Source of the DNA: an uncultured Eubacteriales bacterium
GTDB taxonomy: Bacteria > Bacillota > Clostridia > Lachnospirales > Lachnospiraceae
Direction: 5' to 3'
DNA length: 6,773 nucleotides
Assembly (NCBI GenBank): GCA_900313765.1
Contig: OMSN01000090.1
Location: 1 to 6,773 of the forward strand
Shown: positions 1 through 6,653 of the stretch, piece by piece
Numbering within the stretch: the stretch's first letter is position 1
How the letters are laid out: each line of letters starts with the position of its first letter
Program-made: the position numbers and the translations under genes
Notes under the pieces: generated by a model
The model's database searches: none
What the model was told of the DNA's origin: nothing
What the model saw: the letters and a program-made list of their open reading frames with translations, nothing else

Positions 1-799
1 TTCGGAACTGAAGATGCAGTCGGATGTGAAGAAGGCTGAGGCAGATGCCGCTTATGAGATCCAGAATCAGGAACAGCAGAAGACGATCCAGGCAGCTACC
101 GTCAACGCGCAGATCGCGAAAGTGGAGCGTGAAGCGGAACTGAAGCAGAAGGAAGTTGATGTCAAGCAGCAGGAGCTGGCTGCGGAGATCGAGAAGAAGG
201 CAGATGCTGACAAGTATGCAGCAGAGAAGAAGGCAGAGGCTGAACTGGTGATCCGCCAGAAGGAAGCTGCCGGAATCAAAGCTAAGTATGAGGCAGAGGC
301 TGCCGGTATCCGTGCAAGAGGTGAGGCAGAGGCTGAAGCTGCAAGGGCAAAAGGCCTTGCTGAAGCAGAAGCTATGGAGAAGAAAGCGGAAGCGTATGCG
401 AAGTACAACAAGGCTGCAATGGCTGAGATGATGATCAAGGTCATGCCCCAGGTTGCTGCAGAGATCGCGAAACCGCTTGCTCAGATCGACAAGATTACGA
501 TCATCGGCGGTTCCGGTGACGGCAGCGGTGCAGTCAGTTCTGTTGCAGACAATGTTCCGGCCGTCATGGCGAAGATGTTTGAAACCATGAAAGAAACCAC
601 AGGCGTAGACCTGGCGGAGATCATGAGAGCAGACACCTATGACGCCAAGGTCACCAGGAACATCAACGTGCAGGGGATCCCGCAGGTGACGCTTGCTGCC
701 GGCGAAGGCCAGACAGCACAGCAGCCGCAGGATGCTCCGGAAACGAAGGCTGCCGAAGGTCCCGTAGATACTGCCGGGGAGAGCACAGACAACTCATAA
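1..799 (+). CDS. floT: Flotillin family protein (FloT/YuaG-like), 3' part only
   Basis: The reading frame is open from base 2, so the gene begins upstream of the window; 265 C-terminal residues are visible. Roughly residues 5-130 are a long Ala/Glu/Lys/Gln-rich helical stretch with repeated EAEA and AEAEA segments, the coiled coil typical of flotillins. It is followed by a conserved block starting near residue 134 (KYNKAAMAEMM) and running through IAKPL and KITIIGGSG near residues 155-172. That block matches the end of the flotillin domain in FloT-type proteins. The last 40 or so residues are Gln/Pro/Glu/Ala-rich and look disordered. Flotillins are membrane-anchored SPFH proteins that oligomerise and organise functional membrane microdomains. 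The membrane anchor and SPFH domain would lie upstream and cannot be checked here. The symbol follows the Bacillus subtilis homologue by family resemblance. A hairpin just downstream suggests this is the last gene of its transcript. Confidence 0.93.
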   Translation, partial: SELKMQSDVKKAEADAAYEIQNQEQQKTIQAATVNAQIAKVEREAELKQKEVDVKQQELAAEIEKKADADKYAAEKKAEAELVIRQKEAAGIKAKYEAEAAGIRARGEAEAEAARAKGLAEAEAMEKKAEAYAKYNKAAMAEMMIKVMPQVAAEIAKPLAQIDKITIIGGSGDGSGAVSSVADNVPAVMAKMFETMKETTGVDLAEIMRADTYDAKVTRNINVQGIPQVTLAAGEGQTAQQPQDAPETKAAEGPVDTAGESTDNS

Positions 800-827
800 A
801 GACAGGTTAACAGAGACACGATATAAG

Positions 828-859
828 CAGGAGGCGGTGTAAAAACCGCCTCCTGTTGT
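828..859 (+). terminator. Hairpin terminator after the flotillin gene
   Basis: A perfect 11-bp inverted repeat (CAGGAGGCGGT at 828-838, ACCGCCTCCTG at 845-855) encloses a six-base loop. It lies 28 bases after the flotillin stop codon. The stem is long and GC-rich, as expected for an intrinsic terminator. The 3' tail (TTGTATGA) is a poor T-run, so termination may be incomplete or factor-assisted. No T-run is present on the opposite strand either. Confidence 0.6.
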
Positions 860-978
860 ATGAGCATGTGATCTTTTTATGTCCTGCATGGCTGGCTCCT
901 TTTCTGTGCGTATATCAGAGTGAACCAGAAAAGTTCTGTATGTTGCGGAAACTAAACTATAGGACAGATATGATTCAC

Positions 979-986
979 AGAAAGGA
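979..986 (+). promoter_or_regulatory. Ribosome binding site of the M4 peptidase gene
   Basis: AGAAAGGA lies 10 bases before the ATG at 997. It decides the start: the same frame is open back to an ATG at 856, but that ATG overlaps the end of the terminator hairpin tail. The extra 47 residues would also bury the signal peptide. Confidence 0.7.
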
Positions 987-996
987 AAAACTAAAT

Positions 997-3612
997 ATGA
1001 AATGGAAACAACTGACAGGTGCATTCCTGGCAGCGGCACTGGTGTTACAGTCAACAGTTGTATTTGCAGGACAGGAAGAGCACAGAGAAAACAAACCCGT
1101 GGTACATACTGCCAAAGACGGCAGTGTTTATTTTATTGAGGGAAACTGCAGCGATGGACCGGTAGAAAACATAGAGGATGCCGCCAGAGTTGTAGACTCA
1201 ATGACGGATGCTCTTGGCGGGAATGAAGGGATGCAGTTTGAGCCCTGGCGCACGCTGACGGATACTGTGGATAACCACTATTATGTGTTCCAGCAGATGT
1301 ATGCCGACACAACCGTATCCGGAGGTGCGATCAAGGTTGTAACAGACCGGGATAACAATATGATCGGACTGATCAGCAGTATCGTAACCGACCTTCCGGA
1401 TGAGCAGACCGCGGAAGGCATCACGCCAGGTGAAGCTGAAAAGGTTGTGAAACAGCATGCGAAGGACATGGGACTTGAAGATCCGGATATCCTGGATGGA
1501 TGGACGGAGAAGATTGTCCTCCCTGAAAACAGGGATATGGATCCGGCATCTGAGGAACTGGAAGAAAGCCGTTTCGCATGGGTCGTGTACAGCACCAATC
1601 CGGACGCGAACGTGGCGAAAGGTTCGGATCTGCCCTACATGGCCAGCTATGTGGGGATGGACGGAACATTTCTGTACAGCATGCCCACGGTCATTCCGGG
1701 GGATGAAGCGGGAACCGCCGGGTACAGTGCTTCCTACGCATTCCAGTTCATGGAACCGGTGGACTACTCCAGGACGATAGAGATGTCCGACGGAACACAG
1801 AAGGATATCACGGTCACACTGATGCGGGATACCCGTACCGGTATGTATTACCTGGGCAATATCGAGCGCAGGATCGTGGTGGCTGACTGTTATGAGTTCC
1901 TGTACAACAAAGGAAATGTAATGATGGTGGCAAGCCAGGACAATACAGACTGGGAGGATAACGACCTGCTGGCACTGTATAATTACTGCCGTGCCTGGGA
2001 CTATTACAGCGAGATCGGATGGAAAGGCGGGGATGGACTGGAAACTCCCATGATCATCCTGAAGGATTTCTGCGATAAGGACCATATGCCCATTGATAAT
2101 GCCGCTTATGCCGGACATTATTACGGATGGCAGGTGTTCCTCGCAAGTGCGGCGAACGATCTGAGCGGAAGCCTGGATGTCCTTGCCCATGAGTTTACAC
2201 ATTGTGTGACGGGCTCGGTGATGACATTCAATGCATACCTCAATGACTATGGCGCCATCAACGAAGCAATGAGCGATATCCAGGGAAACATCTGTCAGAT
2301 GATGGCAGGTGATACGGAGGATACGGAATGGAATGTCGCAGAGGGAAGCCAGATGGGTATCATCCGGAGCATGAGTGATCCGCACAGTTTTAATCAGCCG
2401 GAGTATTCCTGGGATCTCTATTATGTTCCCAATGTAAAGGAGCCGACGAGCATCAATGATCTGGGCGGCGTACATACGAATTCATCTCTTCTGAACAGTA
2501 TCGCATATCGTCTGTGCAATGACGGAGGGATGACACTCGATGAAGCACGCGGTTTCTGGTTTGCGACAGACTGCACGATGGTTCCCGGTACCGATTATGC
2601 TCAGCTGAGTGAACTGCTGGGATGGGTACTGAAGAATCAGGGACTGGAAAAGTATGAAGGTGCCCTGAAGGATGCGCTCGACGCTACAAAGCTCGGTAAG
2701 ACCGAGATGCCCTCTACTCTCAAAGAGGGTCAGGCAATGGTGACAATGAAGCTTCCGGACAACGTCAAATTCAATGACGGAAACTGGGTCCTCAGCGTCA
2801 TCAGCGTGAATCCCGAGAAGATTGAGGACAGGGTGATGAAGATCCTCGCAGGCGAAGGAGAGTATGCAACGGCAGCCGATGAATTCATGGACATCGTGAT
2901 GGGTGACATAGAGGATACGGTAAGCGGCATTTTCTCAGATGAGACTGAAGCACAGCCAGAGGAGCAGGAGGAGCTGGCAGAGGATACCAGACCTACACTG
3001 CTGGACTGGATCGGCACGTATTTCGGTGAAATCGCCTGGTCCGGCATCGGAGCTGCAGGAGAAGACGGCACTACCATTCATATGGTGTGCGAGCCGGGTT
3101 ATACGATCCCGCTCCTGATGCGAATGGAGATGAGTTCGGACAGTGAAGTACCGGTGTCGTTAGGCGGAGCAGTCTATGTGTTCGGGCAGTGGTTCGACCT
3201 TGGAGAGATTGCTCAGAAGATGATACAGCTGTCAGCTCTCGACATGACGCAGGAGTCTGCAGTGCAGGAATTCCTGGATTCGATCGAAGGTGACATCAAC
3301 TTCGAAGACTTCGGGCAGATACTGAGCCTGTTTGACAAGCCGGTATTTACCGAGATCAAAGAGGGCGAGAACTGTGAGATCAGTGCGGACGGACTGAATG
3401 ATGTAGAGATTATGGACCAGGAGCTTCTGGATTACCTGAGCTCGGCGGTCGTATCGGCAATGGATCAGGAACTGGATCAGGAAATGAGTCAGGAACTCGA
3501 CCCGGAAACCGACCAGGAACTGGATCAGGAAATCGACCAGGAGCTGGTGAAGGCAATACAGGAGGCCATGGAGAAGGCGAGCGCGGAAGCGGAGACATCT
3601 GCAGACGCGTAA
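997..3612 (+). CDS. Secreted M4 (thermolysin family) zinc metallopeptidase with long C-terminal extension
   Basis: This 871-residue protein is a predicted exported endopeptidase made as a proenzyme. Residues 1-24 form a signal peptide (KWK, a hydrophobic stretch, then VFA before Gly25); there is no lipobox cysteine. Residues about 68-128 resemble an FTP propeptide (YYVFQQ at 95-100, SGGAIKVV at 108-115), and about 142-232 resemble PepSY. The catalytic domain spans about 255-565. It has DNAAY (N368-A369), HEFTH with zinc ligands H398 and H402 and catalytic E399, GAINEAMSD with third ligand E423 and D427, and D488-LGGV-H493-TNS with the thermolysin His231 equivalent. All active-site residues are present, so the enzyme should be active. 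The H402-E423 gap is one residue longer than in thermolysin. Residues about 566-871 match nothing I recognise: an acidic linker near EAQPEEQEE, a probable folded region, and a tetrapeptide repeat tail at 823-850. No LPXTG anchor is seen. The gene appears monocistronic. Confidence 0.93.
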   Translation: MKWKQLTGAFLAAALVLQSTVVFAGQEEHRENKPVVHTAKDGSVYFIEGNCSDGPVENIEDAARVVDSMTDALGGNEGMQFEPWRTLTDTVDNHYYVFQQMYADTTVSGGAIKVVTDRDNNMIGLISSIVTDLPDEQTAEGITPGEAEKVVKQHAKDMGLEDPDILDGWTEKIVLPENRDMDPASEELEESRFAWVVYSTNPDANVAKGSDLPYMASYVGMDGTFLYSMPTVIPGDEAGTAGYSASYAFQFMEPVDYSRTIEMSDGTQKDITVTLMRDTRTGMYYLGNIERRIVVADCYEFLYNKGNVMMVASQDNTDWEDNDLLALYNYCRAWDYYSEIGWKGGDGLETPMIILKDFCDKDHMPIDNAAYAGHYYGWQVFLASAANDLSGSLDVLAHEFTHCVTGSVMTFNAYLNDYGAINEAMSDIQGNICQMMAGDTEDTEWNVAEGSQMGIIRSMSDPHSFNQPEYSWDLYYVPNVKEPTSINDLGGVHTNSSLLNSIAYRLCNDGGMTLDEARGFWFATDCTMVPGTDYAQLSELLGWVLKNQGLEKYEGALKDALDATKLGKTEMPSTLKEGQAMVTMKLPDNVKFNDGNWVLSVISVNPEKIEDRVMKILAGEGEYATAADEFMDIVMGDIEDTVSGIFSDETEAQPEEQEELAEDTRPTLLDWIGTYFGEIAWSGIGAAGEDGTTIHMVCEPGYTIPLLMRMEMSSDSEVPVSLGGAVYVFGQWFDLGEIAQKMIQLSALDMTQESAVQEFLDSIEGDINFEDFGQILSLFDKPVFTEIKEGENCEISADGLNDVEIMDQELLDYLSSAVVSAMDQELDQEMSQELDPETDQELDQEIDQELVKAIQEAMEKASAEAETSADA
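3463..3546 (+). repeat. Seven tandem 12-base units encoding D-Q-E-L-type tetrapeptides
   Basis: Seven consecutive in-frame 12-base units start at 3463, 3475, 3487, 3499, 3511, 3523 and 3535. They encode DQEL, DQEM, SQEL, DPET, DQEL, DQEI and DQEL (residues 823-850 of the peptidase). The base sequence is close to GATCAGGAACTG, with mostly third-position differences plus a few replacements in units 3 and 4. An isolated further MDQEL occurs just upstream, beginning at base 3415. Because the unit is a multiple of three, copy-number change would keep the frame. Confidence 0.9.
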
Positions 3613-3622
3613 AGACGCAAGG

Positions 3623-3651
3623 ATGAGAATCAGCCACGGATGTGGTATGAT
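3623..3651 (+). promoter_or_regulatory. Probable sigma-A-type promoter of the nuclease-kinase-aldolase operon
   Basis: A -10 hexamer TATGAT at 3646-3651 is preceded by TGG, giving an extended -10 (TGN). Exactly 17 bases upstream is ATGAGA at 3623-3628, which matches four of six positions of the TTGACA consensus. Transcription would start near 3658, about 38 bases before the ATG at 3696. The site lies wholly in the 83-base gap after the peptidase stop codon, where no terminator hairpin is apparent, so some read-through from the peptidase gene is also possible. Confidence 0.6.
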
Positions 3652-3695
3652 AAGAAAGTAGATATGAAGGCAGATATGTAGATTCGGAGGCATTT

Positions 3696-4310
3696 ATGTC
3701 GGACAGACTATCTGCCCATGACCGGGACATCCGGGAGCCGCTGTTTGATTATCTTGAATCCGTATACGGAAAGATCCGTATCCTGGAAGAAAAGAGGACA
3801 GGCAGGGCGAGAGCGGATGTGGTCATGGTTACGGAGCATGCGCTCTGCGGAATCGAAATTAAAAGTGATAATGATTCGTATACCAGGCTTGCGGGCCAGG
3901 TGAAGAATTATGATCTGTATTATGATTACAATATCGTGGTTGCGGGCAGCAGCCACGGTATTCATATTCAGGAACATGTCCCTTCCTGGTGGGGGATCAT
4001 TACCGTAGAGGATGTGGACGGGGCTCTGGACTTCTATTATCTGAGGAAGCCGCAGCCCAATCCGAAGGTGAAGCCGAAACGGAAGATCAGCATTCTCTGG
4101 CGGCCGGAACTTGCGAATATCCAGAGGAAGAATTCTCTTCCCGCATACAGTCGCAAGAGCAAACAGTATGTTCAGGCGGTGCTTCTGGACAGGGTTCCGG
4201 AAGACCTGCTGTGGGAGCAGGTCTGTGAGGAGCTGTTCCAGAGGGATTATACGACGATCGAAGAACGGCTGGCAGATTACCGAAAGGGGCGGCGGCATGA
4301 TGACATCTGA
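3696..4310 (+). CDS. sce7726 family protein (PD-(D/E)XK nuclease-like)
   Basis: This 204-residue protein resembles the sce7726 family, a set of small proteins with a PD-(D/E)XK nuclease-like core whose biological role is not established. The core is visible: an N-terminal helix (DRDIREPLFDYLE), a basic segment, then RAD41VVMV, GIE54-I-K56-SD and a following helix with Q68-VKNY72. This order (Asp, then Glu-X-Lys, then a Gln-containing helix) is the classic metal-dependent nuclease signature. Glu14 or Glu32 could supply the additional acid. A conserved-looking strand region (NIVVAGSSHGIHI, then WWGIITV) follows, and the C-terminal third is basic (about 110-155) and then helical and acidic. GGAGG at 3686-3690, five bases before the ATG, supports the start. 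It is the first gene after a probable promoter, and its last 14 bases overlap the kinase gene. Nuclease activity is inferred only from the motif, and no partner restriction or toxin gene is present here. Confidence 0.82.
   Translation: MSDRLSAHDRDIREPLFDYLESVYGKIRILEEKRTGRARADVVMVTEHALCGIEIKSDNDSYTRLAGQVKNYDLYYDYNIVVAGSSHGIHIQEHVPSWWGIITVEDVDGALDFYYLRKPQPNPKVKPKRKISILWRPELANIQRKNSLPAYSRKSKQYVQAVLLDRVPEDLLWEQVCEELFQRDYTTIEERLADYRKGRRHDDI
4283..4289 (+). promoter_or_regulatory. Ribosome binding site of the kinase gene, inside the preceding gene
   Basis: AAAGGGG lies seven bases before the ATG at 4297 and within the last codons of the nuclease-like gene. It supports starting the kinase at 4297 (or at the adjacent ATG at 4300) rather than at the in-frame ATG at 4111, which would overlap the upstream gene by 200 bases. 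Confidence 0.65.
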
Positions 4311-5610
4311 GAGAATGATGGAGATCTACAGCGCTCTGCAGGATGTGATCGCCCGGAGGAACAGCGCGTGTGTCTATACGTCACTGGGCTATACGAGCAA
4401 TCTGGATCTGATACCGGCGTTTACCGCCAAAGACCTGAACCGATTGCTTGCCGAATATCTTCCGGACGGTTGTCTGCAGGAAATGAAACCTGCGGAACGG
4501 ATCCGGAATATGCCGGAGCTGCTCGGGACGATCGTGTATTTCTGCCTGAGCGGAACCGGAGGAGAAGTTGATATCGAGGATCCGGACCTGATCCGGGCCA
4601 GTTTTCCCTGTAGAAATGCAATGGGCGGGACTGCCGTTCAGGCAGCCCTTGCGCTGGACCGTCTCGGAGCCGGATCGGTGGTTCATCTCTCGGACGATTC
4701 CAGGCAGGTGCGGGAACAGCTTATTTCCCCGAACATCAAAGTGCCGATGCCGGACGGTTCGCTCGGCAGCGCAGGCGATGAGGATGGCGGGAATTCTCCG
4801 GAGACTCACGTGATCATACAGTTTCAGAAGGGCAGCAGGATCTGTCTGGGAGACCAGGCGGAGACAATTCCCGTCTCCAACCGGCTGATCCTGACCAGGA
4901 ATACGGTGAATGCCTCTCTTCCGCTGGATGAGAATTATCTTCGCTGGGTGGAGGTGCATGCACGGCAGGTGAGCAGCAATGTGCTGTCGAGCCTCAACAG
5001 TATTCTGGATCCTGAGGTGCTGAAACTGCGGATGGCCAGAATCCTGGAGCATGTTGAGCGTTATCGCAGCCAGAACCCACGGGGGATTGTGTATTTTGAA
5101 GATGCGCATTATCATAGCAGGGACATCCGGAGGCTGTGCATCGAGACGCTCTATCCGCATGTTGACATTATGAGCATGAACGAGGAAGAACTTCTGTGTA
5201 CGATGGAAATGTTCCGGCAGCCAATTGAAATTGAGGATATATTTTCCTGCGTAAACAGCGTAGAATACCTGCTGGACAGATTCGGAATTAAGAAGGGAAG
5301 CATCGTTCACACCAAAGATTATGCGATGTTCGTCGGAGATGCTGACGGACTGGAGATCGAGAAGGGAATGGTGTACGGATCTCTGATGGCGACTGCGAGA
5401 GCCGCCTTCGGAGAATATGGAAATGATGCGCAGATCCGGAAGATTCTGGAAGGCTCTCTGAGCAGGGCCGGACAGGAGAACCTGGAGAAGATAGAAAACA
5501 GTTCCCTCCGGAACCGGGTGATCCTGGTTCCAACATTCGCGCTGGACCGGCCGAAATATACGATCGGTCTGGGCGACTGTTTTACCGGAGGGGTGCAGCT
5601 CTGTTTCTGA
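4297..5610 (+). CDS. ADP-dependent phosphofructokinase/glucokinase family sugar kinase
   Basis: This 437-residue protein fits the ADP-dependent phosphofructokinase/glucokinase family (ribokinase superfamily), in which ADP donates the phosphate to glucose or fructose 6-phosphate. Motifs appear in the family order: GYTSNLD at 31-37, corresponding to the substrate-binding N-x-D region; N107-AMGGTAVQAALAL, the glycine-rich sugar site; YFE268DA, the counterpart of the family H-x-E-x-A motif; N295-EEE298, the NXXE metal motif; and G424-LGD427, the GXGD catalytic motif with Asp427 as the likely base. GXGD lies 10-14 residues from the C-terminus, as in archaeal members, and the length is close to their usual 450 or so. 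The first position of H-x-E is Tyr266 here. The gene overlaps the upstream gene by 14 bases, implying translational coupling, and an aldolase follows 46 bases later. That favours a sugar-phosphate kinase role over free glucose, but the substrate and ADP preference are not provable from sequence. Confidence 0.82.
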   Translation: MMTSERMMEIYSALQDVIARRNSACVYTSLGYTSNLDLIPAFTAKDLNRLLAEYLPDGCLQEMKPAERIRNMPELLGTIVYFCLSGTGGEVDIEDPDLIRASFPCRNAMGGTAVQAALALDRLGAGSVVHLSDDSRQVREQLISPNIKVPMPDGSLGSAGDEDGGNSPETHVIIQFQKGSRICLGDQAETIPVSNRLILTRNTVNASLPLDENYLRWVEVHARQVSSNVLSSLNSILDPEVLKLRMARILEHVERYRSQNPRGIVYFEDAHYHSRDIRRLCIETLYPHVDIMSMNEEELLCTMEMFRQPIEIEDIFSCVNSVEYLLDRFGIKKGSIVHTKDYAMFVGDADGLEIEKGMVYGSLMATARAAFGEYGNDAQIRKILEGSLSRAGQENLEKIENSSLRNRVILVPTFALDRPKYTIGLGDCFTGGVQLCF

Positions 5611-5641
5611 AACCCGCAGCTATATTGTGCAGTCACACAAG

Positions 5642-5647
5642 AGGAGG
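5642..5647 (+). promoter_or_regulatory. Ribosome binding site of the aldolase gene
   Basis: AGGAGG lies nine bases before the ATG at 5657. It sets the start there. The in-frame ATG at 5627 lies upstream of this site and would add ten basic residues encoded partly by the Shine-Dalgarno sequence itself. ATGs at 5663 and 5669 are possible but less well spaced. Confidence 0.75.
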
Positions 5648-5656
5648 AAATGTAAC

Positions 5657-6532
5657 ATGTTGATGAATATGAAGGAGATTCTGGCGGTTGCTAAGGAGCA
5701 CAGGTTTGCGATACCTGCATTTAACATCAGCGACTGGTCCATGTTCATTGGAATCATGGATCTGTGCGAGGAGACCGATTCGCCGGTGATCATCGAGATT
5801 CACCCGGATGAACTCCGTTTTACGGGACCGGATTTTGTGGCAGGTGTGCGTGAGCGGGCGCTGAAGTCTCCGGTACCGGTCTGCATCCATCTTGACCACT
5901 GCGGTGATTTCGGCACGATCATCCATGCGATCCAGTGCGGATTCACTTCCGTGATGTTTGACGGTGCGGAGCTCTCATTTGAAGAGAACATCGCCGGTGC
6001 CAGGAAAGTTGTCGAAGCTGCTCATCCTGTAAATGTGTCGGTTGAGGCTGAACTGGGAACCATCGGATCTACCAATCCGGCGGATCTGGAAGGCGGTTCT
6101 GCGAAGATCATCTACACAGACCCGGATGACGCTGCAAAGTTTGTCGAGGCATCCGGCGTCGATACTCTGGCGGTCGCGATCGGGACCTGCCACGGTCTGT
6201 ATCCGGCGAACATGAAACCGGAGCTGAAGCTGGATATCCTGAAAGAGATCGCGGCAAAAGTGGATGTTCCGCTGGTTCTCCATGGCGGATCCAACAATCC
6301 GGACAAGGAGATCGGGGAGTCCGTGACTCTGGGGATCAATAAGATCAACATCTCCTCCGATATCAAGGTCGCTTATTTTGAGAAGATGCGTGAAGTTCTG
6401 CAGGATAAGGGACTCAGGGAGCCCAATGAGATCGAGCCGCCCTGCATTGAGGCGATGAAGGTTGTGGCAAAGCACAAACTGGATCTGTTCCAGACCACCG
6501 GAAAGGCGGTTCTGTACAGAAAGGCAGATTGA
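5657..6532 (+). CDS. Class II ketose-bisphosphate aldolase (fructose/tagatose-bisphosphate type)
   Basis: This 291-residue protein is a zinc-dependent class II aldolase that cleaves a ketose 1,6-bisphosphate to dihydroxyacetone phosphate and glyceraldehyde 3-phosphate in the cytoplasm. It shows the family motifs in order: PAFNISDW near the N-terminus; H78-L-D80-H81 with catalytic Asp80 and zinc ligand His81; SVMFDGAEL for phosphate/substrate binding; VEAE132LG; GTCH179GLY and LVLH209GGSN, which supply the other two zinc histidines; and NISSD235, the phosphate-binding segment. The length matches the compact GatY/KbaY/FbaA-type subgroup (about 285 residues). No active-site residue is missing. 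Sequence alone does not separate fructose- from tagatose-bisphosphate specificity, so no symbol is given. It follows a sugar kinase by 46 bases with no terminator between, so the two probably act in sequence. A strong hairpin closes the operon downstream. Confidence 0.93.
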   Translation: MLMNMKEILAVAKEHRFAIPAFNISDWSMFIGIMDLCEETDSPVIIEIHPDELRFTGPDFVAGVRERALKSPVPVCIHLDHCGDFGTIIHAIQCGFTSVMFDGAELSFEENIAGARKVVEAAHPVNVSVEAELGTIGSTNPADLEGGSAKIIYTDPDDAAKFVEASGVDTLAVAIGTCHGLYPANMKPELKLDILKEIAAKVDVPLVLHGGSNNPDKEIGESVTLGINKINISSDIKVAYFEKMREVLQDKGLREPNEIEPPCIEAMKVVAKHKLDLFQTTGKAVLYRKAD

Positions 6533-6576
6533 GCTGAAGATTTACAGAATCCGGAATGCGGAGAGCATACCTGAAC

Positions 6577-6642
6577 AAAGAAACAGCCCGGCTGATGACG
6601 GACGGTCTTCGGATCGTCACAGGTCAGCCGGGCTGTTTTGTT
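6577..6642. terminator. Strong bidirectional intrinsic terminator between convergent genes
   Basis: A perfect 15-bp outer stem (6581-6595 with 6624-6638, core CAGCCCGGCTGA/TCAGCCGGGCTG) encloses a symmetric internal loop. Inside it, a seven-pair inner stem (6601-6607 with 6612-6618, one G-U) is capped by a TTCG tetraloop. On the plus strand it runs into TTTTGTTATG. On the minus strand the left flank (AACAAAGAAA) reads as TTTCTTTGTT. It lies 48 bases after the aldolase stop and 15 bases from the stop of the facing minus-strand frame, so it can serve both. Confidence 0.88.
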
Positions 6643-6653
6643 ATGCTTCCTGT

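Noticed and set aside
943..974. Possible promoter for the protease (TTGCGG at 943-948 with TATGAT at 969-974)
   Set aside because: The spacer is 20 bases, too long for a normal sigma-A promoter. The -10 has no TG extension and would place the transcript start inside or just before the ribosome binding site.
856..996. N-terminal extension of the protease to an ATG at 856
   Set aside because: It begins directly after the terminator stem, lacks a Shine-Dalgarno site and would put 47 residues before a clear signal peptide.
1198..2475. Long minus-strand open frame (425 codons) opposite the protease
   Set aside because: It lies fully antisense to an M4 domain with intact catalytic motifs. Its translation is rich in His, Ile and Cys with no recognisable family, typical of a mirror frame.
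2710..2729. Small inverted repeat CCCTCT/AGAGGG within the protease gene, at the junction after the catalytic domain
   Set aside because: It has only six base pairs, lies inside coding sequence and has no T-run, so it is probably chance.
4111..4296. N-terminal extension of the kinase to an ATG at 4111
   Set aside because: It would overlap the nuclease-like gene by 200 bases in another frame. The added residues have no kinase-family similarity, and a good ribosome binding site precedes 4297.
3708..4298. Minus-strand open frame of 196 codons opposite the sce7726-like gene
   Set aside because: It covers almost exactly the same span as a plus-strand gene with a good start site and nuclease motif, so it is a shadow frame.
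3696..4310. Reading the PD-(D/E)XK protein as part of a defence or restriction system
   Set aside because: No methyltransferase, helicase, toxin partner or mobile element is present in the window, and its operon partners are metabolic enzymes.
4381..5310. Minus-strand open frame of 309 codons opposite the kinase
   Set aside because: It is antisense to a gene with clear kinase motifs. No ribosome binding site or family resemblance was seen.
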